From: DATAJX01 sp036261915
GTDB taxonomy: Bacteria; Pseudomonadota; Alphaproteobacteria; UBA2136; UBA6156
Direction: 5' to 3'
NCBI GenBank assembly: GCA_036261915.1
Contig: DATAJX010000002.1
Location: forward strand, 124,001-188,000
Length of the DNA: 64,000 nt
In this document: in pieces, positions 27,647-35,031 of the stretch
How positions within the stretch are numbered: the stretch's first letter is position 1
Layout of the letters: every line of letters begins with the position of its first letter
Made by a program: the position numbers and the translations under genes
The notes under the pieces: generated by a model
Told to the model about the DNA's origin: nothing
Seen by the model: only the letters and a program-made list of their open reading frames with translations
Databases searched by the model: none

Positions 27647-28087
27647 TTACTCCCACCACCAGCCGGGGTTGGCGCTGCGCACGGGGGCCTGCCACAGGCC
27701 GCTGGCGCCCACCAGCATCGGCAGGGTCTCCAGGCCGTACAAGGCGATCCCGCGGAAAACCGCGCCATAACGCGGCCCAAAGCAGGCATCCAGCTCGGCC
27801 ACCAGCTCGCAGGCAAAAATGTCGTAGGCCTCGGTGCTGTAGGTGCCGGTGGCCAGCCACAGCTCCATGCGGGTGCGGAAACGCTCGGTGGCATAGTTCA
27901 TGGCATCGGGCATGGCGGCGGGGCGCTTCAGGCTTTCAAACTGCACGCCCAGCTTCACGCTCCATTCCTCGCCGTTGTGCTCAAACTTTACGGGGCGGGT
28001 CATCTCGCCGGTGGTGGTCAGCAGGCTTTCGCTGGCCATCGGCTTGATGTGTCCGACCATCATGCACACGCTTTGCAGGTTATCCAT
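27647..28087 (-). CDS. Hypothetical protein, 146 aa
   Basis: Family not recognised. Soluble N-terminal half (VKFEHNGEEWSVKLGV), then an acidic helical part (FACELVAELDACFG) and a hydrophobic C-terminal third ending PGWWWE. The ATG at 28087 lies two bases after the stop of the preceding leftward gene, which suggests coupling; the longer in-frame start at 28285 is inside that gene and is rejected. Confidence 0.6.
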   Translation of the reverse strand: MDNLQSVCMMVGHIKPMASESLLTTTGEMTRPVKFEHNGEEWSVKLGVQFESLKRPAAMPDAMNYATERFRTRMELWLATGTYSTEAYDIFACELVAELDACFGPRYGAVFRGIALYGLETLPMLVGASGLWQAPVRSANPGWWWE

Positions 28088-28089
28088 GG

Positions 28090-28569
28090 TTACTTGCTTT
28101 CGTTCGTTGGGGTTTGAACATTGCTGTTGGCGGTGGGGCTCCAGCAGCAAATCTTTCCGGCTTTTACAACCACCACCACGCGCCAGGGCAGCAGGCGCCA
28201 AACGGCGGCCAGGGCCAGGGGTTCGTCGGCGTTGTAAAACAGCTTGGGGAAAAGGGCGGCCATCGCGGCACCCACCGGGGCGCAAAGGGCGCTTAAAAAC
28301 ACCACTTCGCGGCCCAGCCAGGCGCGGCCCATGCGTTCAAGGGCACCGGCGCTGCTGGGGCTGGCCACGTCGTCCAGCAACAGCACCAATACGCCAAAGC
28401 TGCCCAGCTTGGGGGTGGGCACGGTGTCAACCGGCAGGGGCACAACGGGGGCCGGGGCGGGGGCTTTGGCCAAAACGGGCTTGGCCAGAACACCTTCCTT
28501 CAGGGCCACCGGCAGCTTGCGGCTGGCCCGGCGGGTATTGTTTTTCATGCACAACATTTCTTTTGTCAT
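28090..28569 (-). CDS. Hypothetical protein, up to 159 aa, Ala/Pro/Val-rich
   Basis: Family not recognised. A basic N-terminus and an Ala/Pro/Val stretch (residues 30-50) precede hydrophobic segments (FGVLVLLLDD, FLSALCAPVGAAMAALF). The start could be 28569 or an in-frame ATG at 28548; neither has a strong RBS. It probably heads a leftward operon with the next two small genes. Confidence 0.5.
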   Translation of the reverse strand: MTKEMLCMKNNTRRASRKLPVALKEGVLAKPVLAKAPAPAPVVPLPVDTVPTPKLGSFGVLVLLLDDVASPSSAGALERMGRAWLGREVVFLSALCAPVGAAMAALFPKLFYNADEPLALAAVWRLLPWRVVVVVKAGKICCWSPTANSNVQTPTNESK

Positions 28570-28642
28570 GCAGCCAACGTGGGGTTGGCCCGTTTTCGAT
28601 ACAAGTTAAATAGTTGATTTCATTCATATATGATAGAAAGGC

Positions 28643-28655
28643 ATACAATTTGTAT
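28643..28655. promoter_or_regulatory. Perfect 13-base palindrome
   Basis: ATACAA-T-TTGTAT in the AT-rich divergent region between the leftward hypothetical operon and the GRDP-like gene. It could be a regulator site for either side. Confidence 0.35.
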
Positions 28656-28664
28656 ACGCTTCGC

Positions 28665-28709
28665 TTGCAAAAGCGATAAGGCGGCCCTATGTTCCCCGTC
28701 ACAAGTGAC
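28665..28709 (+). promoter_or_regulatory. Promoter and palindrome ahead of the GRDP-like gene
   Basis: TTGCAA (28665-28670), a 17-base spacer and TATGTT (28688-28693) form a fair sigma70-type promoter. The palindrome GTCAC-AA-GTGAC (28698-28709) falls where the transcription start should be, so a bound protein could block it. Its half-site GTGACAG resembles the palindromes upstream of the HTH-methyltransferase gene. Confidence 0.5.
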
Positions 28710-28736
28710 AGAGATAAGCAGGGGAGACTCTCAATT

Positions 28737-29153
28737 ATGACAAACGCCGCCTACGACATGAGCTTCGAACAGCGCCTGGCCCGCATCGACCTTTCCAAGG
28801 TCATGGCCGAAGTCGCCGAAGAACACGGCCTCAACGCCGCCGAAGCGGCCCGCGCCGAAGATCTCTACCGCAAATTCCTCACCCTCAAGGGTAACCAGCC
28901 GCAACTCGAACTGGTGCCCCCGCGCATCGCCGACTTCGTCTGGCACGCCCACATCACCCACACCCGCCAGTATGTGGCCGACTGCGAACTTCTGTTCGGC
29001 AGCTACCTGCACCACAATGGCGATGCCACCGATACCGAAGAAAAATACTTCGGCGTCACCGTTCCTTCCTATAAGGGGCACTTCGGCATCGACCTCAACC
29101 AGATGGCGGTCGGCGGTGGCACCTTCTACGGCGCTTCCGACTGCTCCGGCTAA
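28737..29153 (+). CDS. GRDP-like (glycine-rich-domain-protein-like) protein
   Basis: 138 aa. The motif FVWHAHITHTRQYVADC followed by LFGSYLHH (about residues 62-89) matches the conserved W-H-x-H and Y-x-x-D-C pattern of the GRDP-like family, best known from plants and fungi and scattered in bacteria. The molecular function is unknown; the His/Cys pattern suggests metal binding. The ATG at 28737 is preceded by GGGGAGA; an ATG at 28689 overlaps the -10 element and is rejected. It converges with the HTH-methyltransferase gene. Confidence 0.72.
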   Translation: MTNAAYDMSFEQRLARIDLSKVMAEVAEEHGLNAAEAARAEDLYRKFLTLKGNQPQLELVPPRIADFVWHAHITHTRQYVADCELLFGSYLHHNGDATDTEEKYFGVTVPSYKGHFGIDLNQMAVGGGTFYGASDCSG

Positions 29154-29160
29154 TCCCGGC

Positions 29161-29195
29161 TTCAAAAAAACCGCCGATTAGGCGGTTTTTTTGAA
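29161..29195. terminator. Bidirectional terminator, overlapping the methyltransferase stop
   Basis: A perfect 15-base inverted repeat (TTCAAAAAAACCGCC and its complement) with a GATTA loop. The stop codon of the leftward gene lies in the loop, so its last codons form one arm. Confidence 0.9.
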
Positions 29196-30434
29196 CAATA
29201 CCTCCACTTGTCGGCGCACGCGGTCGTTACCGCTGGCCCTGGGCGATTCAAAATCGCGCTGGCGTACCGGGGTCAAGCCCAGCGGCGCGGCCATGTTTAT
29301 CAGGTCCCCGGCCTCCATCATCTGCAGGTAGGGCAGCAGGCAAAAGCCGCTGCCCCGCGCGGTGACAATGCTCACCAGTCCACCGGGCTTCACGGTCCGG
29401 GCCATTTCACGCATGGCGGTCTCAACGCCGTGGCCGCTGCCCGGCAGATAGGGCTGGCAAAACAGGCTCATGCGGCTGTAAACCACGTCAAACGAGGCAT
29501 CGGGGTAGGGCAGCATGCGCATTTCGCCGGTAGCCACGCGCCCGGCAGGAAACTGGCCTGCCTTTTCGCGCAAGGCCAGTTCGCGCAGGGCCACTTCCGA
29601 TTGCTCAACGCCATAACAGTCGGCATTGGCGTTGCGGGATACAAATTCCATTTCACGGCCATTGCCGCACCCGATGTCCAGCCAGCGGATGCGGCCCTCA
29701 CGCTGGTTCTTCGAGGCTTCGGTGATCAATAAGGCCAGCCGGTTCACCGAATCTTCCGACATCTGGTTGCTCACGCGGCGGAAAAAGCCTTCACCGGCGG
29801 GGCCGCTGTATTTGTTTAACTGGCCTTGCTGCACGGCATTGCAAAAATGCATTTCCCAAAACGGGTCGCCATCTTCCGGCATCAGCCCCAGGGCCAGGCG
29901 GCGGTAGGCCTGGTCATGGATGTTCACCATCTCATCAAAGCTGGCGCGGCCCAGGTATTCCAGCATCGTAAACACCTCATTACGGCTGGGGATGATCTCC
30001 ACATCGCGGCCCATTTCCTCATGGCGCATGCTTTCATAGGCCAGGGCCAAAAATTTGCCGCGCTGGTAGGGGCTCAGGCGGTTGGGGTAGTCGGCCATCA
30101 CCTCGGTAAACACCTGGGTTAGCTTGGCCATCAGTTCGGGGCGGAATTCCGGGCGGCGGGGCACGGTAATGCCTTCAGGCTTGCCGGCGCCGCTCAACAG
30201 CCAGGATGGGTCAACCTTGGCCACGCGGGCCACATCCAGGGCCTTTTCGGCCGGAATCTTGGAGTCCCCGCGAATATACCGGAAAAGCTGGGCCTCGCTG
30301 ATGCCCGCGGCATCGGCCAGCGCGCGCTTGCCGCCCAGGGTATCGGCGCAGTATTCAAGCCGAACGCCCAGATCGCCCGCCAGTTCCCCGGCGGCCATGC
30401 GCATATTCTTGTAATGACCAGTTTCCATAGCCAT
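29178..30434 (-). CDS. XRE-type HTH regulator fused to a SAM-dependent methyltransferase
   Basis: 418 aa. Residues about 18-85 form a phage-repressor-like HTH (LGGKRALADAAGISEAQLF, then DPSWLLSGAG, which is typical of CI/C2-type repressors). A helical linker (about 95-240) follows. Residues 245-400 are a class I methyltransferase: motif I WLDIGCGNGREM (251-262), an acidic residue in YGVEQSE, LPYPDASFDVVYSR (motif IV-like) and a post-motif VKPGGLVSIV. The substrate is unknown; the domain resembles small-molecule methyltransferases more than DNA ones. Palindromes lie directly upstream of the start. Confidence 0.88.
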   Translation of the reverse strand: MAMETGHYKNMRMAAGELAGDLGVRLEYCADTLGGKRALADAAGISEAQLFRYIRGDSKIPAEKALDVARVAKVDPSWLLSGAGKPEGITVPRRPEFRPELMAKLTQVFTEVMADYPNRLSPYQRGKFLALAYESMRHEEMGRDVEIIPSRNEVFTMLEYLGRASFDEMVNIHDQAYRRLALGLMPEDGDPFWEMHFCNAVQQGQLNKYSGPAGEGFFRRVSNQMSEDSVNRLALLITEASKNQREGRIRWLDIGCGNGREMEFVSRNANADCYGVEQSEVALRELALREKAGQFPAGRVATGEMRMLPYPDASFDVVYSRMSLFCQPYLPGSGHGVETAMREMARTVKPGGLVSIVTARGSGFCLLPYLQMMEAGDLINMAAPLGLTPVRQRDFESPRASGNDRVRRQVEVLFKKTA

Positions 30435-30453
30435 GCCCTATATATGGGGCGGC

Positions 30454-30495
30454 CTGTCATTTCTGACAGTGTCATAAATGAAATACTTATTTATG
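30454..30495. promoter_or_regulatory. Nested palindromes upstream of the HTH-methyltransferase gene
   Basis: CTGTCA-TTTC-TGACAG (30454-30469) overlaps TGACA-G-TGTCA (30464-30474), followed by CATAAAT and ATTTATG (30473-30495, 9-base spacer). They lie 20-60 bases upstream of the start in AT-rich DNA where its promoter should be. Autoregulation through the fused HTH is the simplest reading. Confidence 0.55.
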
Positions 30496-30571
30496 TTATA
30501 TTTCAATGGCTTGATATAAGGCATGGCAAGTCCGCGCCATCAGTAAGGGGCCTTCGCCCGCTGCGCGGGCT

Positions 30572-31273
30572 TTAGCGGGCAACCATCCCCATGCCTTTTA
30601 CAGCCCCGCCGCCGCTTTCCTGCAGCAGAACCATCAAATGGCTGCCCCCGGCGGGCACTTCAGCCCTGGTCAGGCTGGTCACGGCGCCGCTGATGTTCTT
30701 GATCCCCATCGCCCGGGCCTGCCACAAACTGGGCTTTTCGGGGTTTTTCTCAATCGCCAGCAGGGTCAGGCTCAACCCGTCCAGCTTCTGTTCCTTGGGG
30801 GCGGTCACTTCCAGGCCGCCGTCGGGCTTTTTGGCCAAAGTCAGAGCCACCTTGAAGTTATTCTGCATCGATTTTTCCAGCACGCCGTCCCAGCCCATCC
30901 ACAACGGCGGGGTGGCCATGTTGTTGCCGTCCAGTATGGGGGCGGGGGTAAACACCTCACCGGGCCTGCGGCCCAACCGGTTGCTGTAATCGTACTGGCG
31001 CTGGGTAAAGTCGGGGTTGCCCAGCGGGTCTATCTGCTTGTTGGCGGGGTTGTCCCAGTAATCCACGTGCTCCAGCACCACAATAAAGTCGTTGCGGCCA
31101 TCGGCGTACTTGGCCAGCGTGGTCTCGCCGGCGGGGCAGTTGGGGCAGTATTTGCTGGTGAAGGTCTCCACTACCACCGGCACAAAGTTCAGCCCCTGAT
31201 CAGCGGCAAAAGCGGGGGTCGCCAGCGGCGCCTGCAGCAAGGCGGCCAGCAGCAAAAACATATGCTTCTTCAT
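30572..31273 (-). CDS. DUF1223 family exported thioredoxin-like protein
   Basis: 233 aa. A signal peptide (to about residue 23, ATPAFA) is followed by the DUF1223 core: VVETFTSKYCPNCPAGE, with a C-P-N-C pair at the thioredoxin-like position, HVDYWDNP, and FTQRQYDYSNR. The family is of unknown function, periplasmic and probably redox active. Its start shares one base with the mscS-like stop, so the two are coupled. Confidence 0.87.
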   Translation of the reverse strand: MKKHMFLLLAALLQAPLATPAFAADQGLNFVPVVVETFTSKYCPNCPAGETTLAKYADGRNDFIVVLEHVDYWDNPANKQIDPLGNPDFTQRQYDYSNRLGRRPGEVFTPAPILDGNNMATPPLWMGWDGVLEKSMQNNFKVALTLAKKPDGGLEVTAPKEQKLDGLSLTLLAIEKNPEKPSLWQARAMGIKNISGAVTSLTRAEVPAGGSHLMVLLQESGGGAVKGMGMVAR

Positions 31274-32208
31274 TATTTCTTGGCTTTCTTTTTCTTTTCA
31301 GGGGCGGGGGCCGCCTCCACCACGCCAGACGACCACGGCTGGCCCGGAATCACCAATCCGGCCTTGCGCACGGCATTCCACAGCTTCATGGGCAGGGCCA
31401 GCTTCATGGCGGCATAGTCGCCGGTGCGCACCCACACCTGGATCAGGTAATCCACGCCTTCCGGCGCCATGGCCTTAATGCCGAACACCGGCTCGGGCCG
31501 GGGCAGTACGCGGTCATCGCCCTTCAGCGCCTCAAAATAGATGCTTTTCATCTCCTCGGGCGGGGTGGCATAACCGGCGCGCATCACAATCTCCACCATG
31601 CGCTCGCGGCTGTAGGTGTGGTTCAGCAAGGTGCCTTCCCATATCTTGGTGTTCGGAATGAACACGCGTTTGTTGTCGATCGTCGCCACCTCGGTATTGA
31701 ACAAGGTGATCCGCCGCACGCGCCCTTCCAGCGCATCCAGCTGTATCCAGTCACCAATGCGGAAAGGCCGGTTGGTGATGAGCATGATGCCGCTGGCCAC
31801 ATGGGTCAGCGTGCCGCGCAAGGCAAACCCGATGGCCAGCGCGCTGGCGCCCAGCACCGTCACCAAACTGGTGTCGCTCACGCCCATCAGGCGCAAGCCG
31901 GCCAGCACGGCCAGCAAAAACAGCAGGTACATCAAAATACTACTGATAAAGGCGGCAAAGGTCTCCTCCACCCGGGCGCGCAGCAACCCGCGCTGCAGCC
32001 ACTGGCTCAGCCAGCGGGTGAATATCCAGCTCCCGGCGATCAGCAATAGCGCCAACCCGGTATTGATGATGAACTCGGCGCTCTGGCCCACCGCCGCGGT
32101 GGCGGCCTTGTTCAGGGCGTTCACGTCCAGCACGTTGTTGCCCGGCAGGTCTATCTGCTTGGGCAGGGCGGGTAAGCCAATGGTCTGGAGTAGCGTGTTA
32201 TCGCTCAT
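31273..32208 (-). CDS. Small-conductance mechanosensitive channel (MscS family)
   Basis: 311 aa, three membrane helices then the beta domain. The pore helix TM3 region reads VLGASALAIGFALRGTLTHVASG, and NRPFRIGDWIQLDALEGRV and IPNTKIWEGTLLNHTYS are the standard MscS beta-domain motifs. It opens on membrane tension to release solutes in hypo-osmotic shock. The C-terminus is a Lys-rich tail (PEKKKKAKK). It is the first gene of a leftward pair with DUF1223. Confidence 0.93.
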   Translation of the reverse strand: MSDNTLLQTIGLPALPKQIDLPGNNVLDVNALNKAATAAVGQSAEFIINTGLALLLIAGSWIFTRWLSQWLQRGLLRARVEETFAAFISSILMYLLFLLAVLAGLRLMGVSDTSLVTVLGASALAIGFALRGTLTHVASGIMLITNRPFRIGDWIQLDALEGRVRRITLFNTEVATIDNKRVFIPNTKIWEGTLLNHTYSRERMVEIVMRAGYATPPEEMKSIYFEALKGDDRVLPRPEPVFGIKAMAPEGVDYLIQVWVRTGDYAAMKLALPMKLWNAVRKAGLVIPGQPWSSGVVEAAPAPEKKKKAKK

Positions 32209-32330
32209 GAAGGTCGCTTTGCTTTGGCCATGTGACGTTCATGCCGCGCCGCGCCCGCATGCGTCAAGTAAAGGGGTGGTAAAACGTTGACGTGAAGCCA
32301 AGCCGTGTCACATTCGCGTAAGAATAGACA

Positions 32331-33350
32331 ATGATGCCCCGCCCACAAGCCGCCGCGCCCGATCTCATGAGCCTCTACCGCGCCCGGCTGGGGCAGGGCT
32401 GGCAGGCCGACACCGCGCAGGCCACAGCGGTCAACCGGCTCGAAGAACTGCTGCAGGCACTGGGTTCAAACCAGCCGTCGCCGCCCAGGGGGCTGTGGCT
32501 GTACGGGCCGCCCGGCCGGGGCAAAAGCCAGCTGCTCGACCTGTTCATGTCGCAGGTGCCCACGCCCGCCAAACGCCGGGTGCACTTCCATACCTTCATG
32601 GAGGAGATCCACCGCCGCCTGCACGCCGCACCGCAGGGCAAAGGCGATCCGCTGCAGTTCCTGGCCACCGAAATGGCGGCCGAATCCGCCGTGCTGGGCT
32701 TCGACGAGTTCTACCTCACCAACATCGCCGACGCGATGCTGCTCGGGCGCCTCATGAAGTTCCTGTTCAAAAAGAACGTGGTGGTGGTGGCCACCAGCAA
32801 CTGGGCGCTGCCAAACCTGTTCCAGGGCGGCCTCAACCGCGACCGCTTCCTGCCGTTCCTGCGCATGATGGAAGAACACCTCGAACCGCTCGACCTGCGC
32901 AACGGGCCCGACTGGCGGCTCACCGGCACCGAAGCTTCTGCCAGCCATTACCTCATCGACGCCACCGAGGCGCGCCTGCAAAAACTGTTCGATGCCAACG
33001 CCCACGGCCCGCACCGGCCCCGGCTGGCGCTCTGGAACGCGCGCGAGCAAAAGGGCAGGGCCATCTGGCTGACATTCAAAGAAGCCTGCGACAGCGCCCG
33101 CTCGCGCGGCGAATACGCGGCACTGGTCGGGCATTTCGATACCTTCGTGCTGCAAGGTGTGCCCAAGCTCACCGCGCGCGAGGCCGACGCGGGCCTGCGC
33201 CTCGCCACGCTGGTCGACCTGCTGTACGAACAGAACCGCCGCCTCATCGTCAGCGCCGCCGTCCCGCCCGAACAGATCTGCACCGAAGGCGACGCCGCCG
33301 AAGTGTTCAAACGCACCGCCTCGCGGCTGGTCCAACTCACCCGGAGCTAA
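32331..33350 (+). CDS. zapE: Cell division protein ZapE (AFG1-like ATPase)
   Basis: 339 aa AAA+-type ATPase. Walker A GPPGRGKSQ and Walker B VLGFDEFYL are intact, followed by VVVATSNWALPNLFQGGLNRDRFLPF, the sensor region typical of ZapE/LACE1. It acts with FtsZ at constriction. The ATP-grasp gene starts four bases after its stop. Confidence 0.93.
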   Translation: MMPRPQAAAPDLMSLYRARLGQGWQADTAQATAVNRLEELLQALGSNQPSPPRGLWLYGPPGRGKSQLLDLFMSQVPTPAKRRVHFHTFMEEIHRRLHAAPQGKGDPLQFLATEMAAESAVLGFDEFYLTNIADAMLLGRLMKFLFKKNVVVVATSNWALPNLFQGGLNRDRFLPFLRMMEEHLEPLDLRNGPDWRLTGTEASASHYLIDATEARLQKLFDANAHGPHRPRLALWNAREQKGRAIWLTFKEACDSARSRGEYAALVGHFDTFVLQGVPKLTAREADAGLRLATLVDLLYEQNRRLIVSAAVPPEQICTEGDAAEVFKRTASRLVQLTRS

Positions 33351-33354
33351 CCCC

Positions 33355-34236
33355 ATGGATATCTGCCTGCTGACAAGTTTCCACAGCCACCACACCCGCA
33401 GCAGCTTCATCCACCGGCTGGCCGAAGAGGCGCAAAAGCGCGGCGTCACCCTGCACCTCATCAACCCGGCCGAGGTCAACATGAGCTTCGCCAACGGGCA
33501 GGCGGCCATCACCTACCAGGGCCGCCCGCTGCCCAAATTCGACCTCACGCACTACGCGCTCAGGTGGGACGACGACCACACCTGGAACGTGGTCGGGCAT
33601 CTTAAAAACCAGGGCTACTTCACGGTGCCGGCGCAACGCATGCCGCTGGGCGACACCATCACCATGGCGCGCCTGTTCGCCAAAAACGGCATCAAAACCC
33701 CGCGCACCTGGGTGCTGCCGCACGCCAACCAGATCCCGCTCATCATGCAGGAACTCTCGTTCCCCTGCGTCTACCGCGTGCGGCGCGGGCAAAAGGGCCG
33801 CAGCGTCTACAAGGTGTCGCACATGGGCGAGGCGCTGGCGCTGGCCGAGCAACTCGCGCGCGCCAACCTCGGGCTGGTGGTGCAGGAAATTTTAAGTCCC
33901 ATCGGCGTCGACGTGCGCGCCGTGGTGGTGGCCGACAAGGTCATCACCGCCATCGAGCGCACCGCCGCCAACGATCACCTGCGCCCGGCCGAAGACAAAA
34001 ACCTCAAGGTCACGCCCACCACGCTGTCACCGGCCGAAGTGCGCATGGCGGTCGCCGCCACCAGGCTGTACAACGCGCCCTACGCGGCGGTCAGCTTCCT
34101 GCGCCGACCGGAAGGCCCTGTGCTGCTCGAGGTCGCCCGCGCGCCTACGCTCAACGAGGCCGAAGCCGCCAGCGGCCTCAACATCGCGGGCCTCATCATC
34201 GAGCACCTGCAAGCGCTCCTGAAAAAGCAGCAATAA
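33355..34236 (+). CDS. RimK-like ATP-grasp protein with degenerate catalytic site
   Basis: 293 aa, aligned along its length with RimK-type ATP-grasp ligases: the N-terminal pre-ATP-grasp part, then RVRRGQKGRSVY (glycine loop), VVQEIL, DVRAVVVADKVITAIER and the C-terminal LNIAGLIIEHL. Residues that bind ATP-Mg in RimK are changed: the Lys of V-x-K is Arg (YRVRR), the Asp of AGVDIL is Ser (AAVSFL, 244-249), and the Asn of EVN-x-S-P is Ala (EVARAP, 259-264). It is likely inactive as a ligase or has a changed role. The start codon follows zapE closely. Confidence 0.8.
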   Translation: MDICLLTSFHSHHTRSSFIHRLAEEAQKRGVTLHLINPAEVNMSFANGQAAITYQGRPLPKFDLTHYALRWDDDHTWNVVGHLKNQGYFTVPAQRMPLGDTITMARLFAKNGIKTPRTWVLPHANQIPLIMQELSFPCVYRVRRGQKGRSVYKVSHMGEALALAEQLARANLGLVVQEILSPIGVDVRAVVVADKVITAIERTAANDHLRPAEDKNLKVTPTTLSPAEVRMAVAATRLYNAPYAAVSFLRRPEGPVLLEVARAPTLNEAEAASGLNIAGLIIEHLQALLKKQQ

Positions 34237-34247
34237 ACCACAGGCTT

Positions 34248-34272
34248 CATTCCCGCGAAGGCGGGAATCCAG
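34248..34272. repeat. Short palindromic repeat CATTCCCGCG AAGGCGGGAATCCAG-type
   Basis: ATTCCCGC and GCGGGAAT pair around a GAAG loop, 12 bases after the ATP-grasp stop. The same 25-base motif is known as a dispersed repeat in many proteobacterial genomes. A related but altered version (TCCGCGCAAGCGGGGATTGCAG) occurs near 62460. It may also act as a weak terminator. Confidence 0.6.
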
Positions 34273-34303
34273 TAGTCCTGTCCAAGCCCTCCTGCCGTCG
34301 GGC

Positions 34304-34408
34304 TGCCTCATGCTGCGCATTCGGCAACGCAACCTCCGCCTCCGGCGCGGTTGCCTGCCTTTCGCTTCGCACGGCCCTACCCTTATGAAGTCCGCCGTTC
34401 GGCGGAGG
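34304..34408. repeat. Three-hairpin dispersed element, copy 1
   Basis: Three hairpins in order: TGCC...GGCA (34304-34326), CAACC...GGTTG (34330-34353) and TTATGAAG plus TCCGCC-GTTC-GGCGGA (34383-34406). Copy 2 at 62284-62388 has the same order and nearly the same spacing; 21 of 24 bases of the middle hairpin are identical. The remainder of the gene-free stretch 34237-34644 holds a short palindromic repeat at 34248, then about 230 bases with no gene I can support. Confidence 0.65.
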
Positions 34409-34644
34409 GCGCTCACGCGTCCAAAGTGCCTGCGGCGCCTTATACCTTACGCCAACCTTACACCTTGGAGGCGCCGCCACAGAAATCCGGGTTTTTTTGC
34501 GTATCCAATGCCCAGCGGCACGGCAAACGGCCAATTAATCATTGACAATAAACAACCCTATCCTTCTAATCCGCTTCAGGTCTGCGCCCCGGTGCGGCCG
34601 GGGCTTAAAAAGGCCCTCAAAATGATAATGAAAAGGATCACTCA

Positions 34645-34938
34645 ATGAACAAGGCACCCTTGATCATCGCTGGCGTGGCCGTCCTGGCCGTTGGCGCTTA
34701 CATGGTTTACCAACAAAAGAACAAGGCCGCTGGCGAAGCCGCCCCGATGGGCCTCGAAGCTCCGGCCCCGGCTCCCGCTCCGGCTCCCGAAGCCGCTCCC
34801 GCCCCGGCCCCGGCTCCGGCCCCGGCTGGCGAAGCCGCCGCTCCGGCCCCGGCTCCGGTTCCGGCTCCCGAAGCCGCCGCTCCGGCTCCGGCCGCTCCGG
34901 CTGCCGAAGTGAGCCCCGCCGCTCCGGCTGCCAAGTAA
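34645..34938 (+). CDS. Membrane-anchored Ala/Pro/Glu-repeat protein
   Basis: 97 aa. One membrane helix (residues 5-22, PLIIAGVAVLAVGAYMVY), a short basic stretch, then about 65 residues of (AP)n, with E-A-A and G-E-A interruptions. This is a rod-like tail like the TonB or wall-spanning linker type. RBS AAAAGGA at 34630. It is monocistronic with its own terminator. Function unknown; low complexity makes homology unreliable. Confidence 0.75.
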   Translation: MNKAPLIIAGVAVLAVGAYMVYQQKNKAAGEAAPMGLEAPAPAPAPAPEAAPAPAPAPAPAGEAAAPAPAPVPAPEAAAPAPAAPAAEVSPAAPAAK

Positions 34939-34960
34939 TTGCGTCTTCGCAATTACCGGC

Positions 34961-34990
34961 AAAAAGCCCTCCTCATGGAGGGCTTTTTGC
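34961..34990. terminator. Terminator after the Ala/Pro-repeat gene
   Basis: Stem AAAAAGCCCTCC / GGAGGGCTTTTT with a TCAT loop. A second hairpin AATTGCG-TCTT-CGCAATT lies just before it. Confidence 0.9.
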
Positions 34991-35031
34991 TACGCGAAGC
35001 ATGAGGCAGGCGGCAAAAGCCGCCGCATACC

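Noticed and set aside
30556..30570. Hairpin GCCCGC-TGC-GCGGGC after the DUF1223 gene
   Set aside because: Short stem without a T run; too weak to call a terminator.
34740..34938. Ala/Pro repeat region as a mobile or CRISPR-like repeat
   Set aside because: It is an in-frame low-complexity protein tail; repeats are codon-scale, not spaced units.
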